Source: Bacillota bacterium
GTDB lineage: Bacteria; Bacillota; Sulfobacillia; Sulfobacillales; Sulfobacillaceae
Assembly: GCA_021799435.1 (NCBI GenBank)
Contig: JAJZAN010000002.1
Coordinates: 1-64,000 of the forward strand
Direction of reading: 5' to 3'
Length of the DNA: 64,000 nucleotides
Of this stretch, positions 16,455 to 23,890 are shown piece by piece. How positions within the stretch are numbered: position 1 is the stretch's first letter; the number at the start of each line of letters is the position of its first letter. Position numbers and translations under genes: made by a program. The notes below the pieces were generated by a model. That model worked only from the letters and a program-made list of their open reading frames with translations. It was not told where the DNA came from and searched no databases.

Positions 16455-16565
16455 CTCTCGTACCAGATAGCCTCCGGGGTTAGCTGACGGGTTCGGGCAG
16501 GGAGAGGTAGGCCCTACGACCCCACGGTCGATTCACCCCCACAAAAGGGTCCCCCGTTTGTCAAA
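16455..16565 (-). promoter_or_regulatory. Cyclic-di-AMP riboswitch (ydaO/yuaA type)
   Basis: Reading the minus strand, GGGTGAATC (16538-16530) is followed by GTAGGGCCTACC, then CCCGAACCCGTCAGCTAACC (around 16496-16477) and CGGAGGC. These are the hallmark conserved blocks of the c-di-AMP riboswitch. The class commonly controls peptidoglycan hydrolases and ion or osmolyte transporters; here it lies directly upstream of a 3D-domain wall protein. Ligand binding usually turns expression off. Exact ends are approximate. Confidence 0.88.
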
Positions 16566-16718
16566 GGATGACAATTCGGCCTGTTGATGGTAGGAAACTC
16601 AACGGAATTTGTCAGACCCCGAGCGGCCCGCTCTGCCGCGGTGACAGCCAAGCAGAGGGTGGATGCGCCCGGAAAAGTCGACTCGCCTAGAAATACTTGG
16701 GCATTCCAAAATTATCCG

Positions 16719-17267
16719 TTACCCGAGGAGCGACGCCACCTGACGATTCAGCGCCCGAGCCTGACTCATCGCTTCCATATCATGGAGGACGTCGCCCGGG
16801 CGGTTGCCTTCGCCGATGACGTATCCCCCAAACTGCATTTTCATGAAGTCCGCCGTCCAATAGAACTGCTGGACCAGGCCCAAAGCCTTCAGCCGGGGAT
16901 TATCTCCCCCCACCAACACCAAGAACGCATGCTTCCCGGCCATCCGTTTTTGAAACTGCCATTCAGGCACCCGCATGATGTGTGACCACAGATCGACAAA
17001 GTCCTTCATGATGCCGGAGAATCCGTACCAGTACACCGGACTCGCAAACACCCACACGGGACAATCCAAAATCCGCTCCATGATGGCGCCGTACGCCGCA
17101 TTTACGGGGCCGAAGCTGGGATTGGCGTGCCGTCGGTCATCAATATGCGGCAATTTGTCTATTCCCAATTGGACCACCTCATGAGGCAGCCCCTCCACCA
17201 CCACCCGTGCCAACAGATCCGAATTGCTGCCATCTCGAGCGCTGCCATTAATCACGGCTGCCTTCAT
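16719..17267 (-). CDS. NADPH-dependent FMN-reductase/flavodoxin-like protein
   Basis: A 182-residue flavodoxin-fold oxidoreductase; the ATG at 17267 follows AAGGAGCGATAGT. The phosphate-binding loop GSARDGSNSDLL (about 8-19) holds FMN, and PVYWYGFSGIMKDFVDLW (around 80-98) is the second flavin-contacting loop typical of the NADPH-dependent FMN reductase group (WrbA/YhdA/azoreductase-like). The cysteine before the loop (DCPVWVFASPVYW) is common in related iron-sulfur flavoproteins, but no cluster motif is present. Likely reduces quinones or flavins in the cytoplasm. Divergent from the EamA transporter gene. Physiological substrate unknown. Confidence 0.85.
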   Translation of the reverse strand: MKAAVINGSARDGSNSDLLARVVVEGLPHEVVQLGIDKLPHIDDRRHANPSFGPVNAAYGAIMERILDCPVWVFASPVYWYGFSGIMKDFVDLWSHIMRVPEWQFQKRMAGKHAFLVLVGGDNPRLKALGLVQQFYWTADFMKMQFGGYVIGEGNRPGDVLHDMEAMSQARALNRQVASLLG

Positions 17268-17354
17268 ACTATCGCTCCTTCTCCTGCTGTTGCATCTCAC
17301 GAGTTGCTTCACGTCCCCGCATCCCGTGAAAACTCCCTGTGCTAAAATCCCTTT

Positions 17355-18272
17355 ATGGGATCAACAGGTTCATCTAAGGATATGCATGTTCCAAGCCGGT
17401 CCTGGATACATATGCTGACCATGATGGCAGCCGCCGCTAGTTATGGCCTAGTCACGCCGTTGGCCAAACTGGCAGCAACGCAGCTTATCCCGGTCGGGCT
17501 GTTCACCAGCTTTCAGTACCCCTTAGCTCTTGTGGTGTTCGGACTGGCCGTTCTTTTTAGTCGGAGACGCTTCGGAGTGCTGACAGCACGCGATTGGGGT
17601 CAAAGTGCGCTGGTCGGCGCATTCGGGGCCGGTACGGCCCTGACCTATTACCAAGCTCTGTTGCGAGTGCCCGCTTCACTCGGCATCATTCTCTTGTTCC
17701 AGTTCGCTTGGATTCTGCCGGTATTGACTTGGATGATCGATGGCGTCCGCCCCAACACCCGCCAATGGATGGCTATCGCTGGCATTGTGGCAGGCACCGC
17801 GCTGGCGGCAGGGCTGGGCGGCGCCGCGTCCGCCTCTTGGGCAGGAATTCTACTGGGTTTGGGTGCAGGCCTCTCTTATGCCCTCATGCTGTTGGTGCAA
17901 AATCGATCCACGGGCTCCGGAAGCGTCTGGATGCGCTCCTGGATTAGCTCGCTCGCGGCGGGCCTTATTGTTGTGATCGTCTATCGCCCATGGACGCTCA
18001 TTGGCGGTCACCCACATTGGACTGCCGCCCTCGGCTACGGCACCTTGATTGGTTTGGCAGGACAGTCTCTGCCGCTCTTACTGGTGTATCTCAGCGCCCC
18101 GGCCCTGGGCGGCGCCCTAACCGCCATCTTGGCGTCCTTCGAACTGCCAGTAGCAATTCTTCTCTCAGCCCTGTGGCTCCACGAACCCGTAGGCCGGCTG
18201 CAATGGATTGGTGTTCTCCTCATGCTGGCGGCGCTGGTCTCGGGCTCCTTGCCCGACACGTCCAGCGCTTAG
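17355..18272 (+). CDS. EamA (DMT superfamily) membrane transporter
   Basis: A protein of up to 305 residues with about ten transmembrane helices arranged as two EamA repeats (roughly 20-150 and 165-298). The first repeat ends in LLFQFAWILPVLTWMIDGV and the second in SFELPVAILLSALWLHEPVG, the characteristic proline-containing helix pair of the drug/metabolite transporter superfamily. It probably exports or takes up small metabolites; the substrate cannot be read. The first ATG lacks a clear ribosome-binding site and the real start may be 17382 or 17412. It converges with the flavin reductase gene, overlapping by 4 bases. Confidence 0.9.
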   Translation: MGSTGSSKDMHVPSRSWIHMLTMMAAAASYGLVTPLAKLAATQLIPVGLFTSFQYPLALVVFGLAVLFSRRRFGVLTARDWGQSALVGAFGAGTALTYYQALLRVPASLGIILLFQFAWILPVLTWMIDGVRPNTRQWMAIAGIVAGTALAAGLGGAASASWAGILLGLGAGLSYALMLLVQNRSTGSGSVWMRSWISSLAAGLIVVIVYRPWTLIGGHPHWTAALGYGTLIGLAGQSLPLLLVYLSAPALGGALTAILASFELPVAILLSALWLHEPVGRLQWIGVLLMLAALVSGSLPDTSSA

Positions 18273-18799
18273 CGTTCCAGCAGCAGCCAGTCGTCCGCCC
18301 AGTCGCCCTGCCGCTCCAGATACTCCCAATACCTCCCGCCATAGAACACCAGCGGTAACTGCCCGCTGTCTGCTTGAAATTCCAAGGCTTGACTCACCAC
18401 CAGCAGGTGATCCCCAGCCTCCGTAATCTGGTCCACCCTGCATCGCATCCAGGCCTGGGCCGCACCGATCACGGGCGGCTGCCCGGGGTGCGGCCAATAC
18501 CAATGCTCGGGATCCGGCAACCGGTCGCTGTGAGCATACGATTCGGCCACATGCTGCTGCTGATGGGACAAGACACTCAGCGTAAAGGCACATCCCGGTC
18601 GACTCATCAACTGAGCCATCCGCCCGCGGCGGTGAACAGCCACAGCAACCAGCAGCGGTTCCAGCGACACCGACATGAAGGCATTCGCAGTCATGCCATG
18701 GATGTGGCCGTCCTCCGCCTTCGTCAAGATTACGGTCACCCCGGTGGCAAATCTCCCACATACTTGACGAAACTGACGAGCTCTCAGATCCCCCGGCAT
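18269..18799 (-). CDS. hpaC: Flavin reductase, probable HpaC partner of 4-hydroxyphenylacetate monooxygenase
   Basis: A 176-residue flavin-reductase-domain protein; the ATG at 18799 fits family N-termini and removes 54 spurious residues. The opening FRQVCGRFATGVTVILTKAE and GMTANAFMSVSLEPLLVAVA match the FMN-binding split barrel of HpaC/ActVB enzymes. These reduce free FAD or FMN with NADH and hand the reduced flavin to a monooxygenase. It is the last gene of the catabolic operon that contains hpaB and the dioxygenase, which supports the HpaC role. Slightly longer C-terminus than the 150-170 residues typical of HpaC. Confidence 0.85.
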   Translation of the reverse strand: MPGDLRARQFRQVCGRFATGVTVILTKAEDGHIHGMTANAFMSVSLEPLLVAVAVHRRGRMAQLMSRPGCAFTLSVLSHQQQHVAESYAHSDRLPDPEHWYWPHPGQPPVIGAAQAWMRCRVDQITEAGDHLLVVSQALEFQADSGQLPLVFYGGRYWEYLERQGDWADDWLLLER

Positions 18800-18848
18800 G
18801 GCGGTCACCCCTTCCAAAAATCGGCCCTGACACTTCACTCCATGATTC

Positions 18849-19838
18849 TTATTTGACGCTGCTGGGACGATCCGGCAGACTCGGCGACCCGATGGGTACC
18901 GGTTGCCCTGATTCCCAATCGTACGCGGACATAGCCTCATCAAACCACCGGCGCGGAGCATCCGCTCCCCAAAACGTGGCGCGCCGAGGGTCGTTCAGGT
19001 CCCAGCGCACCGGCTGCCAGTCTGGCTCGGCCGTGAGGTAGTCGCCTGTAAACAACTCAAGACGGTTGCCGTCGGGATCCCGCAGATAGAGAAAGAACGC
19101 GTTGGTGGTGCCATGACGGCCGGGACCGCGCTCGATATGATGGACTCCGTTAGTGGCGGCCAAAACGTCCGCGATGCGGAGCAGAGACGCCTGCGACTCG
19201 GCAATAAACGAGGCGTGGTGGAAGCGCGGACCTGCGCCATTGGAGATGGCGAGGTCATGGGAGCTTTGCTTGCGTCGCATCCATGCCCCCCACAAGCGGT
19301 CCTCTCCGTTTTCCACACTCACGGTGTACTCACTGAGCCTAAACCCGAACTGCTGTTGATACCAGTCTGCGCACTCTTGAATGCGCGGAGTGACATAATT
19401 CACGTGGTCGAGCCGCATCACGGCCGCCCCATGGTACCGCTGGTATTCTTGCAGCAGCCAGGGAACGGTCTCCGTGTCATAGAAAAACTCGACCGGAAAG
19501 CCGAACGGATCCTGCATGCGGACGCAATAACCAATTCCCAGTTCCTCCCCAGCCGGGCAGCGCTGATACCACACCCCCCACCGTTGGCATGCGCTCTCCA
19601 GCTCGTCCAAATCGTCCGGGCTCATGACACGATAAGCGACATGGGACACCCCGGGGTGTGTGCTCTTGCGCAGCACCAGGTTGTGGTGCACGCGATCTTC
19701 CAATCCCCGCAAATAGAGCCTCTCGCCGTCCACCGCTGTCAGCTGGAAACCCACCATATCCACGTAGAACTGACGCGCTGCCTCCAAGTCGGTCACGAAA
19801 TACTCGATGTGGCTGGTACGGGCAATGCCGATCGTCAT
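18849..19838 (-). CDS. hpaD: Extradiol ring-cleavage dioxygenase, homoprotocatechuate 2,3-dioxygenase type
   Basis: A 329-residue type I (vicinal-oxygen-chelate) extradiol dioxygenase. Two half-barrels occupy residues about 5-125 and 140-270. The iron ligands are apparent as H145 (RLDHVNYVT), H207 or H208 (FHHASFIAE) and E261 (DPDGNRLELF). The tail PVRWDLNDPRRATFWG resembles the C-terminus of 3,4-dihydroxyphenylacetate 2,3-dioxygenases of Gram-positive bacteria. It opens the ring of homoprotocatechuate to CHMS. Overlap with hpaB upstream is 4 bases (ATGA), and the flavin reductase follows after 49 bases. Protein family is firm; exact catechol preference is inferred from neighbours. Confidence 0.9.
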   Translation of the reverse strand: MTIGIARTSHIEYFVTDLEAARQFYVDMVGFQLTAVDGERLYLRGLEDRVHHNLVLRKSTHPGVSHVAYRVMSPDDLDELESACQRWGVWYQRCPAGEELGIGYCVRMQDPFGFPVEFFYDTETVPWLLQEYQRYHGAAVMRLDHVNYVTPRIQECADWYQQQFGFRLSEYTVSVENGEDRLWGAWMRRKQSSHDLAISNGAGPRFHHASFIAESQASLLRIADVLAATNGVHHIERGPGRHGTTNAFFLYLRDPDGNRLELFTGDYLTAEPDWQPVRWDLNDPRRATFWGADAPRRWFDEAMSAYDWESGQPVPIGSPSLPDRPSSVK

Positions 19839-21322
19839 GAGATCCCCTCCTCTTGAGCAGGCGCGGCCGGATCGGGCGTCATGGCCAAGAAATCCCGCAC
19901 CTGCTGTTTGGCGGGTTCCTTGTCATAACTCATATACAAGGCACCCGCCATCCGCACCGGGTCCCCAAAGAAAAAGCGCTCGTAGAGCACTTGCCGCGAC
20001 CCGAATGCCGAAATGGCCATGTCCCAAGCCAGTCGAAACAGCTTGGTGCGCTCCAACGCCGTTGTGTTGCGGGCTTGGAAATAGCGGTCCACATCGGACC
20101 GAATGGGGCTCAGGAAGTCCCGCTCCGTGGGCAAAGCCATCAGCCCGCTGGCGGACAACTGGTGGATGATCTCCATCAAGCGCGGATATACCTTGGGGAA
20201 GGTGTTGCGCGCCACATTCAAGGGTGTCCAGGTTGGCGTCATCACCCCATAACGATTCAGTTCCGCCTGCGCCTCACTGGCCACAACCAGAGCCTTCATG
20301 GTCTCGAGCGCGATGATGACCTCAGACATCTTTTCCTGCACATGCTGAAATTGCTCGATACCAATTGTGTCGACAATGAGGCCTGTGACTCCTAAGACAA
20401 ACTCCGCCTTAGCAATGTTCTTGGCAATAACCTGATGGGTCATATGGACGGTTGCGTCGGTATCCTGGTACAGCCGATTGCACGCTTCGCCGTCTTCGAG
20501 AATAAACACCCGATCCCATGGCACGACCACATCGTCAAACACGACCACGGCGTCCATCTCCTCAAATCGCGACCCGAGCGGATGGTCGAAGTGCGACTTG
20601 CCGTAGTCGAAGCTCTCTCGGCATATCAAGCGCAGCCCGGGAGTGGAAAGCGGCAGAGCAAATGCAAACGCGTAGGGTCGGTCTTCCTCCGTGTTGCGAA
20701 TCACGGTGGAGGGAAATACCAGGATTTCATCGGCCAGCGGCAAGGTGGCCAACATCCGCGCCCCGCGAATGACCACGCCGTCTTGGCGCTTTTCCACCAC
20801 CCGCGCAGCCAGAAACGGATCCTTCTGTTGAGCCGCAGCCAAACTCCGGTTCATTTGGGGCAAAATGAGGGTGTGCGTGAGACAGAGATCGTTTTCCCGC
20901 ACATACTCGTAGTAGCGGCGCAAGTTCCCAGCATAGCTCGGCGCCAACTCACGAAAGAATGGCTCAGCGCTGGCAATGGCCATCAATTCGGAATTTAGGT
21001 AGTCCGGAGAGCGTCCCATCATCCCGTGGGAGTACCGGGCCCAATGCATCATCATGTTGCGGCGGCGAGCCAGGTCTTCCCGGGTGTGCGGCTCCATAAA
21101 GGATAAGCCCACGGGGTCACCGGACGATGGCGACGCGTAGCTCATCTCTCGGGCAATGGCCGGGTCGTGCTGCATATCGTATAAATGCGCCACGGACTGG
21201 GCGATGTTGCGAAAAGCTGGATGCTCGGTCACATGCCCCTCTACGCGTTGGCCATCAATCCACAAGTCCCGCGGCTGCCGGTTCAAATCCTCCAGGTACT
21301 GTTCTCCATTACGAATGCCCAT
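19835..21322 (-). CDS. hpaB: 4-hydroxyphenylacetate 3-monooxygenase, oxygenase component
   Basis: A 495-residue acyl-CoA-dehydrogenase-fold flavin monooxygenase of the HpaB family. It hydroxylates 4-hydroxyphenylacetate at C3 using reduced FAD from a partner reductase. Family features include the start MGIRNGEQYLEDL and RDLWIDGQRVEGH, the central FDDVVVPWDRVFILEDGEAC, and the helix NTFPKVYPRLMEIIHQLSAS near residue 375. Length matches bacterial HpaB. Translation is coupled to the FAH-family gene upstream by a one-base TAATG overlap and to the dioxygenase downstream by an ATGA overlap. Confident call. Confidence 0.95.
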   Translation of the reverse strand: MGIRNGEQYLEDLNRQPRDLWIDGQRVEGHVTEHPAFRNIAQSVAHLYDMQHDPAIAREMSYASPSSGDPVGLSFMEPHTREDLARRRNMMMHWARYSHGMMGRSPDYLNSELMAIASAEPFFRELAPSYAGNLRRYYEYVRENDLCLTHTLILPQMNRSLAAAQQKDPFLAARVVEKRQDGVVIRGARMLATLPLADEILVFPSTVIRNTEEDRPYAFAFALPLSTPGLRLICRESFDYGKSHFDHPLGSRFEEMDAVVVFDDVVVPWDRVFILEDGEACNRLYQDTDATVHMTHQVIAKNIAKAEFVLGVTGLIVDTIGIEQFQHVQEKMSEVIIALETMKALVVASEAQAELNRYGVMTPTWTPLNVARNTFPKVYPRLMEIIHQLSASGLMALPTERDFLSPIRSDVDRYFQARNTTALERTKLFRLAWDMAISAFGSRQVLYERFFFGDPVRMAGALYMSYDKEPAKQQVRDFLAMTPDPAAPAQEEGIS

Positions 21323-22104
21323 TACGATTTCCTCCTTGTCAATTCATCATTGCCAACTCGCACCAGGCCCGGTGCGACCGGATTGACCAGTATCCCCAAC
21401 CCTTCGATTTCGCAAGCCATCTGGTCGCCCGGATACACCGGGGAGATGCCCTTCGGGGTGCCGGTCAGGATGACGTCGTCGGGTTCCAAGGTCATAAAAC
21501 TCGTGAGATAGGCGATGATGTCGGGGATCGCCAGGAGCAGTTGCCGCGTGTTGCCGCTCTGCCGCACTTCACCGTTGACGCGAGTCACGATCTCTAAGAC
21601 GTCGGGGTCTTTGATGCTGTCCTTGGTGACGAGAGCTGGCCCCAAAGGACAGAAACTGTCATATCCTTTGGCCCGCACCGGCGGCCGGAACGTATTGCGG
21701 ATAAAGTCACGGCAGGTAAAGTCGTTCGCGATGGTATATCCCCGCACGTAGTCCAAGGCTTGTTCCGCCGCCACCCCGCGGCACGTCCGGTCCATGACTA
21801 CCGCTACTTCTGTCTCGTAGTGGCAATGGGTGGCGCCAGCCGGATAGTAGACAGGTGCCAGATGGCCGGTGAGAGACGAGAGCGGTTTAAAGAACAGCGC
21901 CGGATCCTCCGGGTTAGGCAGTCCCAGCTCGGCCGCGTGATCCCGGTAGTTAAGGGCGAGACCGATAATTTTGGTGGGAACAACCGGCGGCAGCCACTGC
22001 ACGTCCGCGCTTCGAAACTCGCGCCCGTCCCGCGTTTTGACAACCTCACCTATCCATTCCCCTTCGAAAACCTGGCCTTGATACTGCATCCGCACCCAGC
22101 GCAT
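21322..22104 (-). CDS. hpaG: FAH-family isomerase/decarboxylase of homoprotocatechuate degradation
   Basis: A 260-residue fumarylacetoacetate-hydrolase-fold enzyme. Metal ligands and motif are visible: HYETEVAVVMDR (the ExE-type pair), then GYTIANDFTCRDF with an aspartate, KGYDSFCPLGPALV, and DVILTGTPKGISPVYPGD near the C-terminus. In the meta pathway the HpaG/HpcE branch decarboxylates OPET to HHDD. The protein has one FAH domain, as in each half of two-domain HpaG. It is flanked by hpaB and the DapA-like gene with one-base overlaps on both sides. The exact step is inferred from the operon; other beta-diketone or oxaloacetate activities occur in this family. Confidence 0.87.
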   Translation of the reverse strand: MRWVRMQYQGQVFEGEWIGEVVKTRDGREFRSADVQWLPPVVPTKIIGLALNYRDHAAELGLPNPEDPALFFKPLSSLTGHLAPVYYPAGATHCHYETEVAVVMDRTCRGVAAEQALDYVRGYTIANDFTCRDFIRNTFRPPVRAKGYDSFCPLGPALVTKDSIKDPDVLEIVTRVNGEVRQSGNTRQLLLAIPDIIAYLTSFMTLEPDDVILTGTPKGISPVYPGDQMACEIEGLGILVNPVAPGLVRVGNDELTRRKS

Positions 22105-23015
22105 CAGTCCGCCACCCCCGGCAGCAAACCGTACCGTCTCATGACTTCCGCGATTTGTCTCTCATGTTCAGGGCTCACGGCGGCCAGCGGCAGCCGCACG
22201 TGAGGGCGAATCTTTCCCATCATGCCCATGGCGGCTTTGACTGGTCCGGGGTTGGTCTCGATGAACAACACATCATTGAGGGCATAGAGATCAAAATGCA
22301 AATCCCGCGCGCGCTCCCATTCTCCCGCGGCGCAATAGTTGTAGAGGTCCGCGACGGGTCCGGGCAAGAGGTTGGCTGTCGCACTGATGTGACCCGCTCC
22401 GCCCAAAGCCAGCATGGGGTAACAAAGGGCCTCGATGCCGGAATAGACGAGGAAGTCCCGCCCAACCGTATCCAATACGCGCGTCACCTCTTCAAAGTCG
22501 CGATTGGACTCCTTCACTCCAATCACATTGGGACAGGCATCGCGGATGCGCTTTAGCGTGGACGGCTCGATGTTGGTCGCCGTCCGCCCTGGTATGTTAT
22601 AGACAATGACCGGCAAGCGGGTTGAACGGGCCACCGTGACGAAGTGCTGAAAGAGCCCCTCCTGACTAGGGCGGTTGTAATATGGGACAATGACCAGCGC
22701 GGCATCAGCCCCCAACTCCTCCGCTCGATGTGTCAATCGGAGCGTCTCATCAATGTTGGTGCTGCCAGTCCCCAAGACGACTGGCACGCGCCCCGCCACC
22801 GCGATCATCGTTGTTTCGAAGATGGCCTCGCGCTCGTCCATACTGAGCGAGGCGGGCTCGCCCGTCGTACCCGACACGGAAATACCATGGCTTCCTTCAC
22901 TAATCTGCCATTCAATAAGCGACCGCAAGGCATGGTGGTCGACCGCCAAGTTGTCATCAAACGGTGTCACCACCGGTGCAATGGAGCCTCGCAGACGGCT
23001 GATATCCTGACTCAT
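22104..23015 (-). CDS. DapA/HpaI-role class I aldolase in the 4-hydroxyphenylacetate operon
   Basis: A 303-residue (beta/alpha)8 Schiff-base aldolase of the DHDPS/NAL superfamily. The ATG at 23015 is chosen for its AAGGGGG ribosome-binding site and family N-terminus. Visible are GSIAPVVTPFDDN, the TGE segment in SGTTGEPASLS, the tyrosine of VYNIPGRTATN and the Schiff-base lysine in NVIGVKESNRDF. Lysine synthesis is an unlikely role, because the gene sits between the GntR regulator and hpaG with 4- and 1-base overlaps. Inferred role: pyruvate-forming cleavage of the last hydroxy-keto acid, replacing the unrelated class II HpaI aldolase. Confidence 0.9.
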   Translation of the reverse strand: MSQDISRLRGSIAPVVTPFDDNLAVDHHALRSLIEWQISEGSHGISVSGTTGEPASLSMDEREAIFETTMIAVAGRVPVVLGTGSTNIDETLRLTHRAEELGADAALVIVPYYNRPSQEGLFQHFVTVARSTRLPVIVYNIPGRTATNIEPSTLKRIRDACPNVIGVKESNRDFEEVTRVLDTVGRDFLVYSGIEALCYPMLALGGAGHISATANLLPGPVADLYNYCAAGEWERARDLHFDLYALNDVLFIETNPGPVKAAMGMMGKIRPHVRLPLAAVSPEHERQIAEVMRRYGLLPGVAD

Positions 23016-23689
23016 ATCGTTCCCCCTTCTGGTTGCTTTTGCATGGACCGTTCGGTTGATCGGCCCTCGAGGTACGCCTCCATGGTGCGCATGTGATGGC
23101 TTGCGACCAATTCTTCCAGCACATGGCCTGGTGCGTGCTCGCGCAACGACTGAACGATGTGGTAGTGCTCGCCCAGGGACTCGCGAGCCCTGTCTGGGAC
23201 CAGCACGAACACATTGGGCCGCCCATGTTCCAGACGATCCCAGGTTCGCTCGGCGAGTTCTTTGAGGTAGGCGTTCGGGCATGCGTCGCGAACGCGTTGA
23301 TGGAACTGGCTGTGGAGGCGGTCATATTCCGTTAGGCGGCTGCGGTCGAGGGCCCGACTCATATCGTGCACCAGCATGCTGAGTTCGGCCAAAACCTCGG
23401 ATGTGAGACGGGAAGCGGCCAAGCTGAAAATCCACGCATCCAGCCGGGCCATCACTTGCATTAATTCCCGGTACTGGTTGTCGTCCATCCCACTCACTTG
23501 CGCGCCGACATTGGGTTGGTGGCGCACCAGTCCTTCAGCTTCCAGACGCCTCAGCGCCTCGCGGACAGGAATCGGGCTGACCCCAATCTCGCGGCCCAAG
23601 GCATCAATCACCAATCGATAGCCAGCGGAATAATCGCCGTTGACGATGCGTCGGCGCAACAAGGCGTACACGTCGTCCGTCTTGGACAG
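23012..23689 (-). CDS. GntR/FCD-family regulator of the 4-hydroxyphenylacetate operon
   Basis: A FadR-type regulator with an N-terminal winged helix (VYALLRRRIVNGDYSAGYRL, SPIPVREALRRLEAEGLV) and a C-terminal all-helical FCD ligand-binding domain. It overlaps the aldolase gene by 4 bases, so it heads the operon. The start is unusual. The frame is open back to a TTG at 23797, but that TTG is itself the predicted -35 box. The only well-placed ribosome-binding site, GAGGAGG at 23704-23698, lies 8 bases before a CTG codon at 23689, which I take as the start. A GTG at 23764 would precede the predicted transcription start. Family confident; start tentative. Confidence 0.88.
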   Translation of the reverse strand: MSKTDDVYALLRRRIVNGDYSAGYRLVIDALGREIGVSPIPVREALRRLEAEGLVRHQPNVGAQVSGMDDNQYRELMQVMARLDAWIFSLAASRLTSEVLAELSMLVHDMSRALDRSRLTEYDRLHSQFHQRVRDACPNAYLKELAERTWDRLEHGRPNVFVLVPDRARESLGEHYHIVQSLREHAPGHVLEELVASHHMRTMEAYLEGRSTERSMQKQPEGGTI

Positions 23690-23768
23690 TAGGACCACCT
23701 CCTCAGAAGTTGAGGAGCCTCGGTTGACAAGGCTGTCGTCGCAGGTTGGTGTCTCGTCTTCCACTAGA

Positions 23769-23797
23769 TAATATATCGTATACGATTTAATATTCAA
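23769..23797 (-). promoter_or_regulatory. Promoter with palindromic GntR operator in the spacer
   Basis: On the minus strand, TTGAAT (23797-23792) and ATATTA (23774-23769) are separated by 17 bases. The spacer contains the perfect 12-base palindrome ATCGTATACGAT (23786-23775), the GTATAC-centred type of site used by FadR-subfamily GntR proteins. Binding there would block polymerase, so autoregulation of the operon is likely. Confidence 0.65.
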
Positions 23798-23890
23798 TAG
23801 ATTGCGATCTGTGCGTCATCTCACTTCCGCGCGTTTCCGCGGCGACCGGGTTTTGCTATCATGAGGTGACACAAATTAGGGGGGAACCTC

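Noticed and set aside
15619-16470. Plus-strand open frame of 283 codons over the 3D-domain gene
   Set aside because: Mirror of the real gene, with no ribosome-binding site and arginine/histidine-rich composition, and overlapping the c-di-AMP riboswitch.
18165-18833. Minus-strand frame of 222 codons over the flavin reductase gene
   Set aside because: Different frame from the flavin reductase, glycine/serine/cysteine-rich and without recognisable domains.
21275-21320. tRNA-like GGTTCAAATCC stretch
   Set aside because: It lies in the hpaB coding sequence and no cloverleaf stems or acceptor arm can be formed around it.
23690-23797. TTG at 23797 as start of the GntR regulator
   Set aside because: It has no ribosome-binding site and overlaps the predicted -35 box, and the operator palindrome would lie inside the coding region. 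The extra 36 residues do not resemble GntR N-termini.
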